Positions 1 through 7,606 of a DNA stretch of 64,000 bases are shown here, piece after piece; position 1 is the first letter of the stretch; each line of letters starts with the position of its first letter. Origin of the DNA: Streptomyces cyaneofuscatus (lineage in GTDB: Bacteria; Actinomycetota; Actinomycetes; Streptomycetales; Streptomycetaceae); contig NZ_JOEM01000001.1 of assembly GCF_000718135.1 (NCBI RefSeq), forward strand, positions 186,001 through 250,000. Reading direction: 5' to 3'. The translations under genes were made by a program, and so were the position numbers. Below the pieces are notes generated by a model that saw only the letters and a list, made by a program, of their open reading frames with translations, searched no databases and was not told the DNA's origin.

Positions 1-596
1 TCCACCTCTCCCCCGGCGTCGCGCAGGTCGGTCAGGACCAGCTCGTCGTACATCAGCAGCCCCGACTGCTCGGGCCACAGGATCGCCCACAGCCACAGGC
101 CGCGCGCCTCGCCCGCGAAGACGGCCCGGTCCTCCGGGGCGTTGCGGACGTGCCAGAGCGGGGTGGGGCGGCCGGCCGCGTGGACCTTGGCGTCGGGGGC
201 GGAGTCGACGTTCAGGTGGGGGCCGGGGTCGAGGCCGTCGATCCCGGCGTACCGGGCACCGAGTCCGACACCGAGCTCCTCGGCGACGAGCAGCAGCTCA
301 CCCATGCCGCCCAGCGGTCCGGGACCCGAGCAGGCGACGACGGTCGCGCGGCCGCCGCTGCGGTCGTCACCCGCGCCGGCCACCCCGGTGAACAGCCAGC
401 CCACGGGGAGTGGCCAGGGCATCCAGACGGGCACCTGCGAGCGGTGCACCACGACGCCGAGCGCCTCGACGCTCGGCGGAACGACCGGCTGCATCGGGTG
501 CACCTGGCCGTGCACGGAGCACTGCCAGGCGTCGGCGAAGAGACCGGGCGCCCTGACCCGGCCACCGCACTTCGGGCAACTGGGTTCGCCCCTCAT
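1..596 (-). CDS. DUF6758-type zinc-ribbon protein, partial (3' end outside window)
   Basis: An open frame runs leftward from the ATG at 596-594 to the window edge with no stop, so about 198 residues are visible and the C-terminus is missing. It begins MRGEPSCPKCGGRVRAPG and has CxxC at residues 7-10 and CxxH at about 26-29, which looks like a zinc ribbon. The rest is a mixed hydrophobic/aromatic domain (VWMPWPLPVGWLFTG). From memory this matches the Streptomyces family DUF6758, whose function is unknown. It is divergent from the MFS gene at 756, and the roughly 160-bp gap holds an AT-rich promoter and a palindrome. The zinc-binding reading is inference from the Cys/His pattern. Confidence 0.8.
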   Translation of the reverse strand, partial: MRGEPSCPKCGGRVRAPGLFADAWQCSVHGQVHPMQPVVPPSVEALGVVVHRSQVPVWMPWPLPVGWLFTGVAGAGDDRSGGRATVVACSGPGPLGGMGELLLVAEELGVGLGARYAGIDGLDPGPHLNVDSAPDAKVHAAGRPTPLWHVRNAPEDRAVFAGEARGLWLWAILWPEQSGLLMYDELVLTDLRDAGGEV

Positions 597-693
597 AGAG
601 CCCAACGGTCCTCCCCGCCGGTCGCCGCGTCAAGGACGATCACCCGTCCGCAGCGTGGCCATCATCCCGGAAAATAGATGTAACTTGCATTTA

Positions 694-706
694 TTAGTTC
701 GTCTAA
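694..706. promoter_or_regulatory. Palindrome TTAG-N5-CTAA in AT-rich divergent promoter region
   Basis: TTAG (694-697) and CTAA (703-706) are inverted repeats. They lie in an AT-rich stretch that also has TAACTT twice (681-686 and 704-709), 23 bp apart. The site sits 50-60 bp before the MFS start. Short AT-rich palindromes like this are typical of MarR or TetR operators, and drug exporters are often controlled that way. No regulator gene is adjacent in the window. Confidence 0.4.
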
Positions 707-755
707 CTTAATCTGTGGAGGACACATCGATCTGGAGGAGAGAAGGAGTCGGCCC

Positions 756-2009
756 ATGCCAGCACCCATGCCAGGAGAGGACCCGTTCGACGAAGGGGCC
801 ACGGCCACCAGCATCCTGCGCCAGCCGAAGGCCGTCTGGGCCACGGCGGGCGCCTCGGTGGTCGCCTTCATGGGGATCGGCCTGGTGGACCCGATCCTGC
901 CGTCCATCGCCCAGGGTCTGGACGCCACACCCAGTCAGGTGTCGCTGCTGTTCACCTCGTACTTCCTGATCACCGCCGTCGCCATGCTCGTCACCGGCTT
1001 CGTCTCCAGCCGCATCGGCGGCCGCAGGACCCTGCTCGCCGGCCTCGCGCTCGTGGTCGTCTTCGCCGCGCTCTCCGGCACCTCGTCCTCCGTCGCCGAA
1101 CTCGTCGGCTTCCGGGCGGGCTGGGGCCTGGGCAACGCCCTCTTCGTCTCCACCGCGCTCGCGGTGATCGTCGGAGCGGCGGCGGGCGGCAGCTCCGCCG
1201 CGATCCTGCTGTACGAGTCGGCGCTCGGCCTCGGCATGGCGTGCGGGCCGCTGCTCGGCGCGCTCCTCGGGAACGCCAGCTGGCGCTACCCGTTCTTCGG
1301 TACGGCGGCGCTGATGGCGATCGGCTTCCTCTGCATCGCCGCGTTCCTCAAGGAGCAGCCGAAGCCCGCCCGTAAGACCTCGCTGCTGGACCCGGTGAAG
1401 GCGCTCGGCCACGGCGGACTGGCCTCGGTGGCGGCCTCGGCCTTCTTCTACAACTACGCCTTCTTCACGATCCTGGCGTTCACGCCGTTCGTGCTGGACA
1501 TGACCCCGTACAAGTCCGGCGCGGTCTTCTTCGCCTGGGGCCTGCTGCTCGCGGTCTTCTCCGTGTTGGTCGCCCCGCGCCTCCAGCGCCGCTTCGGCTC
1601 GCTCAAGGTGCTCGGGGCCTCGCTCGTCCTGCTCGCCGTCGACCTGCTGGTCCTCGGGTACGGGAACCACACCACGGCGGTCGTCGCCACGATCGTCTCC
1701 GGTGCCTTCATCGGTATGAACAACACCCTCTACACCGAGCTGGCCCTCGGCGTCTCGGACGCGCCGCGCCCGGTGGCGAGCGCCGGATACAACTTCGTCC
1801 GCTGGTTCGCCGCGGCGGCCGCCCCCTTCCTCGCCCCGAAGATCGAGGAGTGGACCGACATCCACATCCCGTTCGTGGTGGCCGCGCTCGCCGCCCTGGT
1901 CGGAGCGGCCGTCGTGGGCGTACGGCGTACGGCGCTGACCCACGAGGCCGAGGAGCTGGAGCCGGTCCACGCCCTGGAGGACAGCGTGAGCGTCTTCGCC
2001 GACCGGTGA
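756..2009 (+). CDS. MFS transporter (DHA1-type drug exporter)
   Basis: A 417-residue polytopic membrane protein of normal length for 12-helix major facilitator exporters. After a soluble N-terminus of about 30 residues, hydrophobic segments alternate along the whole chain. The loop between helices 2 and 3 carries the MFS signature in the form GFVSSRIGGRRTLLAG, about residues 85-100, and the N-terminal half contains FMGIGLVDPILPSIA, typical of DHA1 proton-coupled exporters. The ATG at 756 is fixed by AAGGAG at 743-748. The substrate cannot be read from sequence; drug or metabolite efflux driven by the proton gradient is the family role. Confidence 0.88.
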   Translation: MPAPMPGEDPFDEGATATSILRQPKAVWATAGASVVAFMGIGLVDPILPSIAQGLDATPSQVSLLFTSYFLITAVAMLVTGFVSSRIGGRRTLLAGLALVVVFAALSGTSSSVAELVGFRAGWGLGNALFVSTALAVIVGAAAGGSSAAILLYESALGLGMACGPLLGALLGNASWRYPFFGTAALMAIGFLCIAAFLKEQPKPARKTSLLDPVKALGHGGLASVAASAFFYNYAFFTILAFTPFVLDMTPYKSGAVFFAWGLLLAVFSVLVAPRLQRRFGSLKVLGASLVLLAVDLLVLGYGNHTTAVVATIVSGAFIGMNNTLYTELALGVSDAPRPVASAGYNFVRWFAAAAAPFLAPKIEEWTDIHIPFVVAALAALVGAAVVGVRRTALTHEAEELEPVHALEDSVSVFADR

Positions 2010-2028
2010 GGGCCGGCAGGAAAGGGGC

Positions 2029-2613
2029 TCAGTCCAGCGGTACGGATGTGCGCAGCGGGTCGCGCAGGTCCGTGCCGTGCGTGAGCCACCGCTCCTGGAG
2101 CTCCTGCGCCCCGCGCACCCGCTTCCAGGCGGCCTCGTTGGGGGTCATCGGCAGCAGCGGCAGGAAGCGGACCGGGTCCATCGGCTCGTCCAGCTCCAGG
2201 TCCTCCACCAGACCCCCGGACTCCGCCACCAGCACCGAGGTGAACGGCGCGCCGGGCCACAGCGGATCGCCCAGGTCCAGTGAGGCCCCCGGCGCCACGA
2301 TGAGCCCCTCGACCTGCGGGGAGGCGGCCAGCACGGCGAGGGGGCGCAGCACCTGGTCGGTGTCGGCGAGCCCCACCCGTACCGAGAGGACCAGCTCGGC
2401 GCGGGGGCCCTTCACCGGGTCGGCGAGCGGCGAGGTGGGGTCGGCCATCGGCTGCCCGGACATGCCGAGCGTGGCGTAGCGCACCACGTCGCCGTCGAGG
2501 AAGCGGAGCACCTCGATACGGTCCGTACCGAGGAACGTCACATCGGCGCGGGCGTCCGGTTCCCCGAGGGCCGAGCGGAGCCGGGCTTCGACCAGAGCGA
2601 GAATTTCTGCCAT
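2029..2613 (-). CDS. Suppressor-of-fused (SUFU) domain protein
   Basis: About 194 residues when started at the ATG 2613-2611 (MAEILALVEARLRSALGEP). An upstream in-frame start at 2646 adds 11 residues but is less likely. The pattern of a short helix, TDRIEVLRFL, YATLGMSG, ELVLSV and a PF.S.L core, ending in a conserved Leu/Pro stretch (FLPLLPMTPNE), fits the bacterial SUFU-like domain. Its role in bacteria is unknown, though the domain recurs in polymorphic-toxin immunity proteins. Here it stands alone, convergent with the MFS gene 20 bp away. A TATGCT hexamer lies 6 nt before the ATG, so the transcript may be nearly leaderless. Confidence 0.8.
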   Translation of the reverse strand: MAEILALVEARLRSALGEPDARADVTFLGTDRIEVLRFLDGDVVRYATLGMSGQPMADPTSPLADPVKGPRAELVLSVRVGLADTDQVLRPLAVLAASPQVEGLIVAPGASLDLGDPLWPGAPFTSVLVAESGGLVEDLELDEPMDPVRFLPLLPMTPNEAAWKRVRGAQELQERWLTHGTDLRDPLRTSVPLD

Positions 2614-2777
2614 CCGGCGAGCATAGAGTGCGTGTGGAGTGGGCAAAGTAAGGGATTCGGTCCGGGACGGCTGATAGCCTGGCCGCCGGTCGGGACAGCA
2701 CGCAGAAGCGTCGCTCTCTTCGTCCCGACGACACGTCGTCCCCCACGGGGGACCGGCCGGAGGAGGTGGGGACTGCT

Positions 2778-2837
2778 ATGGATCCAAGTCGACCGTGCAG
2801 TACCGATCACCCTTCCGCGCACCGTTGTTCCCACTGA
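2778..2837 (+). CDS. Candidate leader peptide (19 aa) upstream of corA
   Basis: A complete small ORF encodes MDPSRPCSTDHPSAHRCSH and is preceded by a strong purine-rich ribosome site (GGAGGAGGT at 2759-2767). It lies in the 420-bp gap before corA, in the same orientation. Asp-Pro at residues 2-3 and further Asp/His/Pro residues resemble the Asp/Glu-Pro motifs by which the enterobacterial leaders MgtL and CorL sense low Mg. A perfect 7-bp hairpin follows 26 nt after the stop. A function in Mg-dependent attenuation is inference; the ORF and ribosome site are seen directly. Confidence 0.5.
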   Translation: MDPSRPCSTDHPSAHRCSH

Positions 2838-2863
2838 ACTTCCCGCTGAACTGACGCCTCGTC

Positions 2864-2880
2864 GGCCATCACGGATGGCC
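2864..2880 (+). promoter_or_regulatory. Hairpin in corA leader
   Basis: GGCCATC (2864-2870) and GATGGCC (2874-2880) form a perfect 7-bp stem with a 3-nt loop. It lies between the 19-aa leader ORF and corA. The placement suits an attenuator or a Rho-entry control, but nothing in the sequence proves either. Confidence 0.4.
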
Positions 2881-3068
2881 TCCTGACGGTCGTTCGCCCC
2901 CGGAAGAGCACCAGGAATCCGCGGAAGAGTCTCCCGTTCTCTTGCCTGTCTGTTGCGAACGCCGTCATCGCGCCCGCGCGGTGGAGCCCGCTTTGCGGAC
3001 GTGAGCGCACGTCCCCATTCCGGGCTGTTCCACGCCCTCGCCGACGGCCCTCCGTGAAGGAGCCAGCC

Positions 3069-4196
3069 ATGTCGATGATCCGTGACCTGCGCGCTGCCGT
3101 GCGCCCCTCCCTGCGTCCCTCCCTCCGTAAGAACAGCGCCCCCCACAACGCGTACGACACCACCCGTGACCCGTCCGCCTCCAGCGCCGTCGTCGACTGC
3201 GCGGTCTACCGCGACGGCAGCCGCCTGGAGGGGTCCGCGACCCCGACGCCGCACGAGGCGATGCTGGAGGTGCGCGAGAAGGGCGGCTTCGCCTGGATCG
3301 GCCTGCACGAGCCGACGGAGGAGGAGTTCGCGGGCATCGCCCGGGAGTTCGGGCTCCACCCGCTCGCCGTGGAGGACGCCGTCCACGCCCACCAGCGGCC
3401 GAAGCTGGAGCGGTACGACGACACGCTGTTCACCGTCTTCAAGACCATCCACTACGTGGAGCACGCCGAGCTGACCGCGACCAGCGAGGTCGTGGAGACC
3501 GGCGAGGTGATGTGCTTCACCGGCCGGGACTTCGTCATCACCGTCCGGCACGGCGGGCAGGGTTCGCTGCGCGCGCTGCGCCACCGCCTTCAGGACGATC
3601 CGGAGCTGCTCGCCAAGGGCCCGTCCGCCGTGCTGCACGCCATCGCCGACCATGTGGTCGACGGGTACATCGCGGTGGCGGAGGCGGTACAGGACGACAT
3701 CGACGAGGTGGAGATCGATGTCTTCTCCACCCCGGCCAAGGGCGGCCGGCGCGGTTCGGACGCGGGGCGGATCTACCAGCTCAAGCGTGAGGTGCTGGAG
3801 TTCAAGCGGGCCGTCTCGCCCCTGCTGCGCCCGATGCAGCTGCTCAGCGAGCGGCCGATGCGGCTGATCGACCCCGACATCCAGAAGTACTTCCGGGACG
3901 TCGCCGACCACCTCGCCCGGGTCCAGGAGGAGGTCATCGGCTTCGACGAGCTGCTGAACTCGATCCTCCAGGCCAATCTGGCGCAGGCGACCGTCACCCA
4001 GAACGAGGACATGCGCAAGATCACCTCCTGGGCGGCGATCATCGCCGTTCCCACGATGATCTGCGGGGTCTACGGCATGAACTTCGACTACATGCCGGAG
4101 CTGGAGTGGAAGTACGGCTATCCGCTGGTGCTCGGCCTCATCGGCGCGGTCTGTTTCTCCATCCACCGCATCCTGAAGCGCAACGGCTGGCTCTGA
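3069..4196 (+). CDS. corA: CorA family magnesium/cobalt transporter
   Basis: A 375-residue protein of normal CorA length. The long cytoplasmic N-domain contains WIGLHEPTEEEF and AVEDAVHAHQRPKLE, both typical of CorA. The C-terminus has two membrane helices, with the signature YGMN (in VYGMNFDYMPELEWKYGYP) between them and a short basic tail. CorA forms a pentameric Mg channel in the cytoplasmic membrane. The ATG at 3069 follows GAAGGAG at 3056-3062; an upstream GTG at 3054 would contain that ribosome site and is rejected. The 420-bp gap upstream carries the candidate leader peptide and hairpin. The MgtE-like gene at 5733 suggests local clustering of Mg functions. Confidence 0.93.
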   Translation: MSMIRDLRAAVRPSLRPSLRKNSAPHNAYDTTRDPSASSAVVDCAVYRDGSRLEGSATPTPHEAMLEVREKGGFAWIGLHEPTEEEFAGIAREFGLHPLAVEDAVHAHQRPKLERYDDTLFTVFKTIHYVEHAELTATSEVVETGEVMCFTGRDFVITVRHGGQGSLRALRHRLQDDPELLAKGPSAVLHAIADHVVDGYIAVAEAVQDDIDEVEIDVFSTPAKGGRRGSDAGRIYQLKREVLEFKRAVSPLLRPMQLLSERPMRLIDPDIQKYFRDVADHLARVQEEVIGFDELLNSILQANLAQATVTQNEDMRKITSWAAIIAVPTMICGVYGMNFDYMPELEWKYGYPLVLGLIGAVCFSIHRILKRNGWL

Positions 4197-4212
4197 GCGT
4201 CGGCGGCCGGTC

Positions 4213-4218
4213 TAAGCT
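4213..4218 (+). promoter_or_regulatory. -10 hexamer TAAGCT, leaderless start
   Basis: TAAGCT ends exactly 7 nt before the ATG at 4226 and no ribosome site precedes that ATG. This is the geometry expected of a leaderless transcript beginning at the start codon. Confidence 0.5.
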
Positions 4219-4225
4219 CCCGCCC

Positions 4226-4747
4226 ATGACTGATGCTGCCGCCGCCCTGCTGGAGAAGGCCCTCGTCGAGGAGGCAACGAAGAAGTCCGGCCTCATCTGG
4301 GTCCGGGCCGCCGGGCCCGCCCGCGCGGTGTGGCACGTCTGGCACGAGGGCGCGGCCCACCTCGTCGGGGACGGCCCGGGCGAGCAGCCGCTGCCCGAGG
4401 GCCTGACCGACGGCGGGAGCGCCGAGGTCACCGTACGCAGCAAGGACAAGGGCGGCCGGCTCGTCGCCTGGACGGCGGCGGTACGGGTGCTGGCGCCGCA
4501 CTCCGATGAGTGGGAGGCGGCCGTCGCCGAGCTGAAGGGCAAGCGGCTGAACGCGCCGGACGCCGAGGTGGTGACGGAGCGGTGGGCGCGGGAGTGCGCG
4601 GTGGTGCGCCTGACGCCCGAGGCGGTCAGCACGGAGCTGCCGGACACCTCGCTGGCCGCCGCCCCGCTGCCGACCGGGGCGACCACGCGGCAGCCCGTAC
4701 CGGCCGGGCTTCCCCGGCTGCTGCTGAAGCGGCGGCGGAAGGGCTGA
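4226..4747 (+). CDS. Conserved hypothetical protein (split-barrel-like?)
   Basis: 173 residues beginning MTDAAAALLEKALVEEATKKSG. Strand-like segments LIWVRAAG, AVWHVWHEGAAHLV, EVTVRSKD and LVAWTAAVRVL precede a helical part and a basic tail ending LLKRRRKG. The aromatic, strand-rich first half vaguely resembles FMN-binding split-barrel proteins, but no binding motif is clear and I do not assign a function. The short gap after corA, the -10 element 7 nt upstream and the absence of a ribosome site suggest its own leaderless promoter. Confidence 0.75.
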   Translation: MTDAAAALLEKALVEEATKKSGLIWVRAAGPARAVWHVWHEGAAHLVGDGPGEQPLPEGLTDGGSAEVTVRSKDKGGRLVAWTAAVRVLAPHSDEWEAAVAELKGKRLNAPDAEVVTERWARECAVVRLTPEAVSTELPDTSLAAAPLPTGATTRQPVPAGLPRLLLKRRRKG

Positions 4748-4759
4748 GCAGGCGGCGGG

Positions 4760-4803
4760 CTCGCTGAGGCCGGTCCGTAAACTCGCTGAGGCCGGTCCGT
4801 AAA
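4760..4803. repeat. Perfect tandem duplication, 2 x 22 bp
   Basis: The unit at 4760-4781 (CTCGCTGAGGCC...) is repeated without change at 4782-4803. It fills the gap between two convergent genes, 4226-4747 and the lipoprotein ending at 4808. It looks like a recent slippage or duplication event. Confidence 0.85.
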
Positions 4804-4807
4804 AGGG

Positions 4808-5569
4808 TCAGCCGGAGGACTTCGGGAGCTGGCCGCCGTAGTCGACGGTGTCGTCGTCCTGCGGGGCCTCCAGCGCGACCGCGCGTCCCCAGTCGGCCAG
4901 GGTGACGGTGCCTCCGCCGCCGCCGCGGGCCACCCGCACCGGGTACGGCTTGCCTTCCAGCGACACGTCCAGCGCGCCGCCCTCGCCCTTGCCGCCGAGG
5001 AGCTGGATGGTGCGGCGGCCGGTGACGGTGTCCCGGGCGCCCTTGTTGAGGGTGCCGTGCAGCGTCAGCAGGCCGTCCAGCAGGACCTTCTTGTCGGTGA
5101 AGCCGCGCAGCTGGCGGTAGCTGGGATCGTCCTCGGGGACCTTCACGTACTTGCCGCCCAGCTTCTCGGCGGCCTCCTGGTCGGAGCGGCCCGCCCTGCC
5201 GTCCTCCTCGTGCAGCCAGAAGTCGGCGTCGGCCTTGATGAAGAGCTCGTCCTCGATCCGCAGGAGCACGAAGCTGCGCTTCTTGGAGGAGACCGACCCC
5301 GTGCCGCCCTTGTCGCTGAGCTTCATGTTCAGCATGTAGGTGCCGCCCTTGCTGACCAGGGTGCCCGCCAGCCGTACACCGTCGGCGCTGTCGGCCGCCG
5401 CTCTGGTCTTCGTGTCGATCTGCTCGGCCGAGAGTTTGCCGACCCCGTTGGTCCCCTTGTCCGGGTCCTCGCCCGCGCAGGCGGTGAGGGCCGCGATGAG
5501 CCCGCCGCAGAGCACGACGGCGAGCGCGGTCCGGCGATGATTCCGGACGGCCGGGGCAAAAGACGTCAC
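4808..5569 (-). CDS. Lipoprotein, LppX/LprAFG-like
   Basis: About 253 residues from the GTG at 5569, with a TTG at 5587 as an alternative; a GAGAGG stretch about 10 nt upstream favours the GTG. A basic N-terminus is followed by a hydrophobic segment (ALAVVLCGGLIAAL) and the lipobox LTAC, so the mature protein should be lipid-anchored outside the membrane. The body (TYMLNMKLSDKGGTGSVS, LLRIEDELFIKADADFWL, YVKVPEDD) follows the pattern of Streptomyces lipoproteins related to mycobacterial LppX/LprG, which shuttle lipids between membrane and envelope. A five-glycine run occurs near the C-terminus. The ligand is unknown. Confidence 0.72.
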   Translation of the reverse strand: MTSFAPAVRNHRRTALAVVLCGGLIAALTACAGEDPDKGTNGVGKLSAEQIDTKTRAAADSADGVRLAGTLVSKGGTYMLNMKLSDKGGTGSVSSKKRSFVLLRIEDELFIKADADFWLHEEDGRAGRSDQEAAEKLGGKYVKVPEDDPSYRQLRGFTDKKVLLDGLLTLHGTLNKGARDTVTGRRTIQLLGGKGEGGALDVSLEGKPYPVRVARGGGGGTVTLADWGRAVALEAPQDDDTVDYGGQLPKSSG

Positions 5570-5732
5570 GGGCGTACTGCCTCTCAACTGCGATCGGGGG
5601 GCAGAGCGCAGCGTACCCGGGCTCCGCGCACCGTCCGGCAGCCAGCCGTACGGACGGGTCCGCCGGGGCGCGCCACCACGGCAGGGGCTAGCCTGATCAT
5701 GGCGTACGGCTGTTCACGGAAGGAGGCGGAGC

Positions 5733-7007
5733 ATGGCGGCAGGAGCCCCCAGGGTCTTCGTCTCGCACCTGTCCGGGGTGCCCGTGTTCGACCCGAACGG
5801 GGACCAGGTCGGCCGGGTCCGTGACCTGGTGGCGATGTTGCGGGTCGGCGGACGGCCGCCGCGCATCCTGGGTCTGGTCGTCGAGGTGGTCAGCCGACGG
5901 CGGATCTTCCTACCGATGACCCGGGTGACGGGCGTCGAGTCCGGCCAGGTCATCACGACCGGCGTGGTCAACATGCGGCGCTTCGAACAGCGGCCCACCG
6001 AGCGGCTCGTCCTCGGCGAGTTCCTCGACCGGCGCGTGCGGCTGGTGGAGAGCGACGAGGAGGTCACCGTCCTGGACGTGGCGATCCAGCAGCTGCCCGC
6101 CCGCCGGGACTGGGAGATCGACAAGTACTTCGTCCGCAAGGGGCGCGGCGGTGCGCTGCGCCGCAAGGGCGAGACGTTGACGGTGGAGTGGTCGGCGGTC
6201 AGCGGCTTCTCGCTGGAGGAGCACGGGCAGGGCGCCGAGAACCTGGTCGCCACCTTCGAACGGCTCCGCCCCGCCGACGTCGCCAACGCCCTGCACCACC
6301 TCTCCCCCAAGCGCCGCGTCGAGGTGGCCGCCGCGCTGGACGACGACCGGCTGGCCGACGTCCTGGAGGAGCTGCCCGAGGACGACCAGGTGGAGATCCT
6401 CGGCAAGCTCAAGGAGGAGCGGGCCGCCGACGTCCTGGAGGCGATGGACCCGGACGACGCGGCCGACCTGCTCTCGGAGCTGCCCGAGGAGGACAAGGAG
6501 CGGCTGCTGACCCTGATGCGGCCGGACGACGCCGCCGACGTACGGCGTCTGATGGCGTACGAGGAGCGGACGGCGGGCGGTCTGATGACGACCGAGCCGA
6601 TCGTGCTGCGCCCGGACGCCACGGTGGCCGACGCGCTCGCCCGGGTCCGTCAGTCGGACCTCTCCCCCGCCCTCGCCGCACAGGTGTACGTGTGCCGCTC
6701 GCCCGACGAGACGCCGACCGGCAAGTACCTGGGCACCGTGCACTTCCAGCGGCTGCTGCGCGATCCGCCGTTCACGCTGGTCAGCTCCATCGTCGACAGC
6801 GACTTGGTGCCGCTGCCGCCGGACACCCCGCTGCCGACCGTGACCAGCTATCTGGCCGCGTACAACCTGGTCTCCGCGCCCGTGGTGGACGAGAGCGGGT
6901 CCCTGCTGGGCGCGGTGACCGTGGACGACGTCCTGGACCACCTGCTGCCCGACGACTGGCGCGAGACCGACTTCCACGGCGAGGGGGGTATCCGCCATGG
7001 CCGCTGA
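5733..7007 (+). CDS. MgtE N-terminal-domain / CBS-domain protein without membrane part
   Basis: 424 residues. An N-terminal PRC-barrel-like part (VFVSHLSGVPVFDPNGDQVGRVRDL, about 1-80) is followed by an MgtE N-domain of superhelical repeats (about 165-280: RLADVLEELPEDDQVEIL, RAADVLEAMDPDDAADLL). Two CBS motifs follow (about 285-415: AGGLMTTEPIVLRPDATV, LLGAVTVDDVLDHLLP). It ends just where a true MgtE channel would begin its membrane helices, so it is a soluble sensor-like version. The ATG is set by GGAAGGAGG at about 5718-5726. Its 3' end overlaps the DUF1003 gene by 11 bp, implying translational coupling and possibly a two-part Mg or osmotic device. An equivalent pair lies near corA in mycobacteria (memory). 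Confidence 0.88.
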   Translation: MAAGAPRVFVSHLSGVPVFDPNGDQVGRVRDLVAMLRVGGRPPRILGLVVEVVSRRRIFLPMTRVTGVESGQVITTGVVNMRRFEQRPTERLVLGEFLDRRVRLVESDEEVTVLDVAIQQLPARRDWEIDKYFVRKGRGGALRRKGETLTVEWSAVSGFSLEEHGQGAENLVATFERLRPADVANALHHLSPKRRVEVAAALDDDRLADVLEELPEDDQVEILGKLKEERAADVLEAMDPDDAADLLSELPEEDKERLLTLMRPDDAADVRRLMAYEERTAGGLMTTEPIVLRPDATVADALARVRQSDLSPALAAQVYVCRSPDETPTGKYLGTVHFQRLLRDPPFTLVSSIVDSDLVPLPPDTPLPTVTSYLAAYNLVSAPVVDESGSLLGAVTVDDVLDHLLPDDWRETDFHGEGGIRHGR

Positions 7008-7563
7008 CCGGGAGGAGCGGTCGAAGGCCGCCTCCACGGGCGCCTCCGGGCTGATGCGCCCGCCGCGCACCCGGCTCGACCAGCCGAAGTCGCCGCGGCG
7101 CCGGCTGCTGCCGGAGTACGACCCGGAGGCGTTCGGCCGGTTCTCCGAGCGGATCGCGCGGTTCCTGGGGACCGGACGGTTCATCGTCTGGATGACGCTG
7201 ATCATCATCGTCTGGGTGCTGTGGAACATCTACGCACCCAAGGATCTGCGCTGGGACGAGTACCCGTTCATCTTCCTGACCCTGATGCTCTCGCTCCAGG
7301 CCTCGTACGCGGCCCCGCTGATCCTGCTGGCCCAGAACCGGCAGGACGACCGGGACCGGGTCACCCACGAGCAGGACCGCAAGCAGAACGAGCGCTCCAT
7401 CGCCGACACCGAGTACCTCAGCCGGGAGATCGCGGCGCTGCGGATGGGCCTCGGCGAGGTCGCCACCCGGGACTGGATCCGCTCGGAACTCCAGGACATG
7501 GTGAGAGACATGGAGGACCGCCGGATCCTCCTCACGTCCGAGAGTGACGAAGGCGACCGCTGA
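6997..7563 (+). CDS. DUF1003 membrane protein
   Basis: 188 residues. After a basic, disordered N-terminus come two close membrane helices (about 58-78, FIVWMTLIIIVWVLWNIY; about 90-110, YPFIFLTLMLSLQASYAAPLILL) joined by a short loop. A charged C-terminal part follows with the DUF1003 pattern ALLILAQNRQ.DRDR, here as LILLAQNRQDDRDRVTHEQD, and a helical tail. The function is unknown. The start ATG lies inside the end of the MgtE-N/CBS gene (11-bp overlap), so the two should be translated together. The membrane anchor missing from the upstream protein may be supplied by this one (inference). Confidence 0.88.
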   Translation: MAADREERSKAASTGASGLMRPPRTRLDQPKSPRRRLLPEYDPEAFGRFSERIARFLGTGRFIVWMTLIIIVWVLWNIYAPKDLRWDEYPFIFLTLMLSLQASYAAPLILLAQNRQDDRDRVTHEQDRKQNERSIADTEYLSREIAALRMGLGEVATRDWIRSELQDMVRDMEDRRILLTSESDEGDR

Positions 7564-7593
7564 CGCGCTACCCGCCCGTAGGGCCCGGCGCCG

Positions 7594-7599
7594 TAACAT
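7594..7599 (+). promoter_or_regulatory. -10 hexamer TAACAT, leaderless start of mrp
   Basis: TAACAT ends 7 nt before the ATG at 7607, the same spacing as at several other starts in this window, and no ribosome site is present. Confidence 0.5.
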
Positions 7600-7606
7600 C
7601 GTCTGT

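Noticed and set aside
29..711. Plus-strand ORFs of 175-189 codons at the left edge
   Set aside because: They are antisense to the zinc-ribbon gene and show Arg/Pro/Ser-rich composition typical of shadow frames in high-GC DNA.
708..1970. A 420-codon minus-strand frame opposite the MFS transporter
   Set aside because: Its product is an Asp/Gly/Arg-rich low-complexity string with no domain. The MFS frame on the plus strand has membrane helices and a ribosome site.
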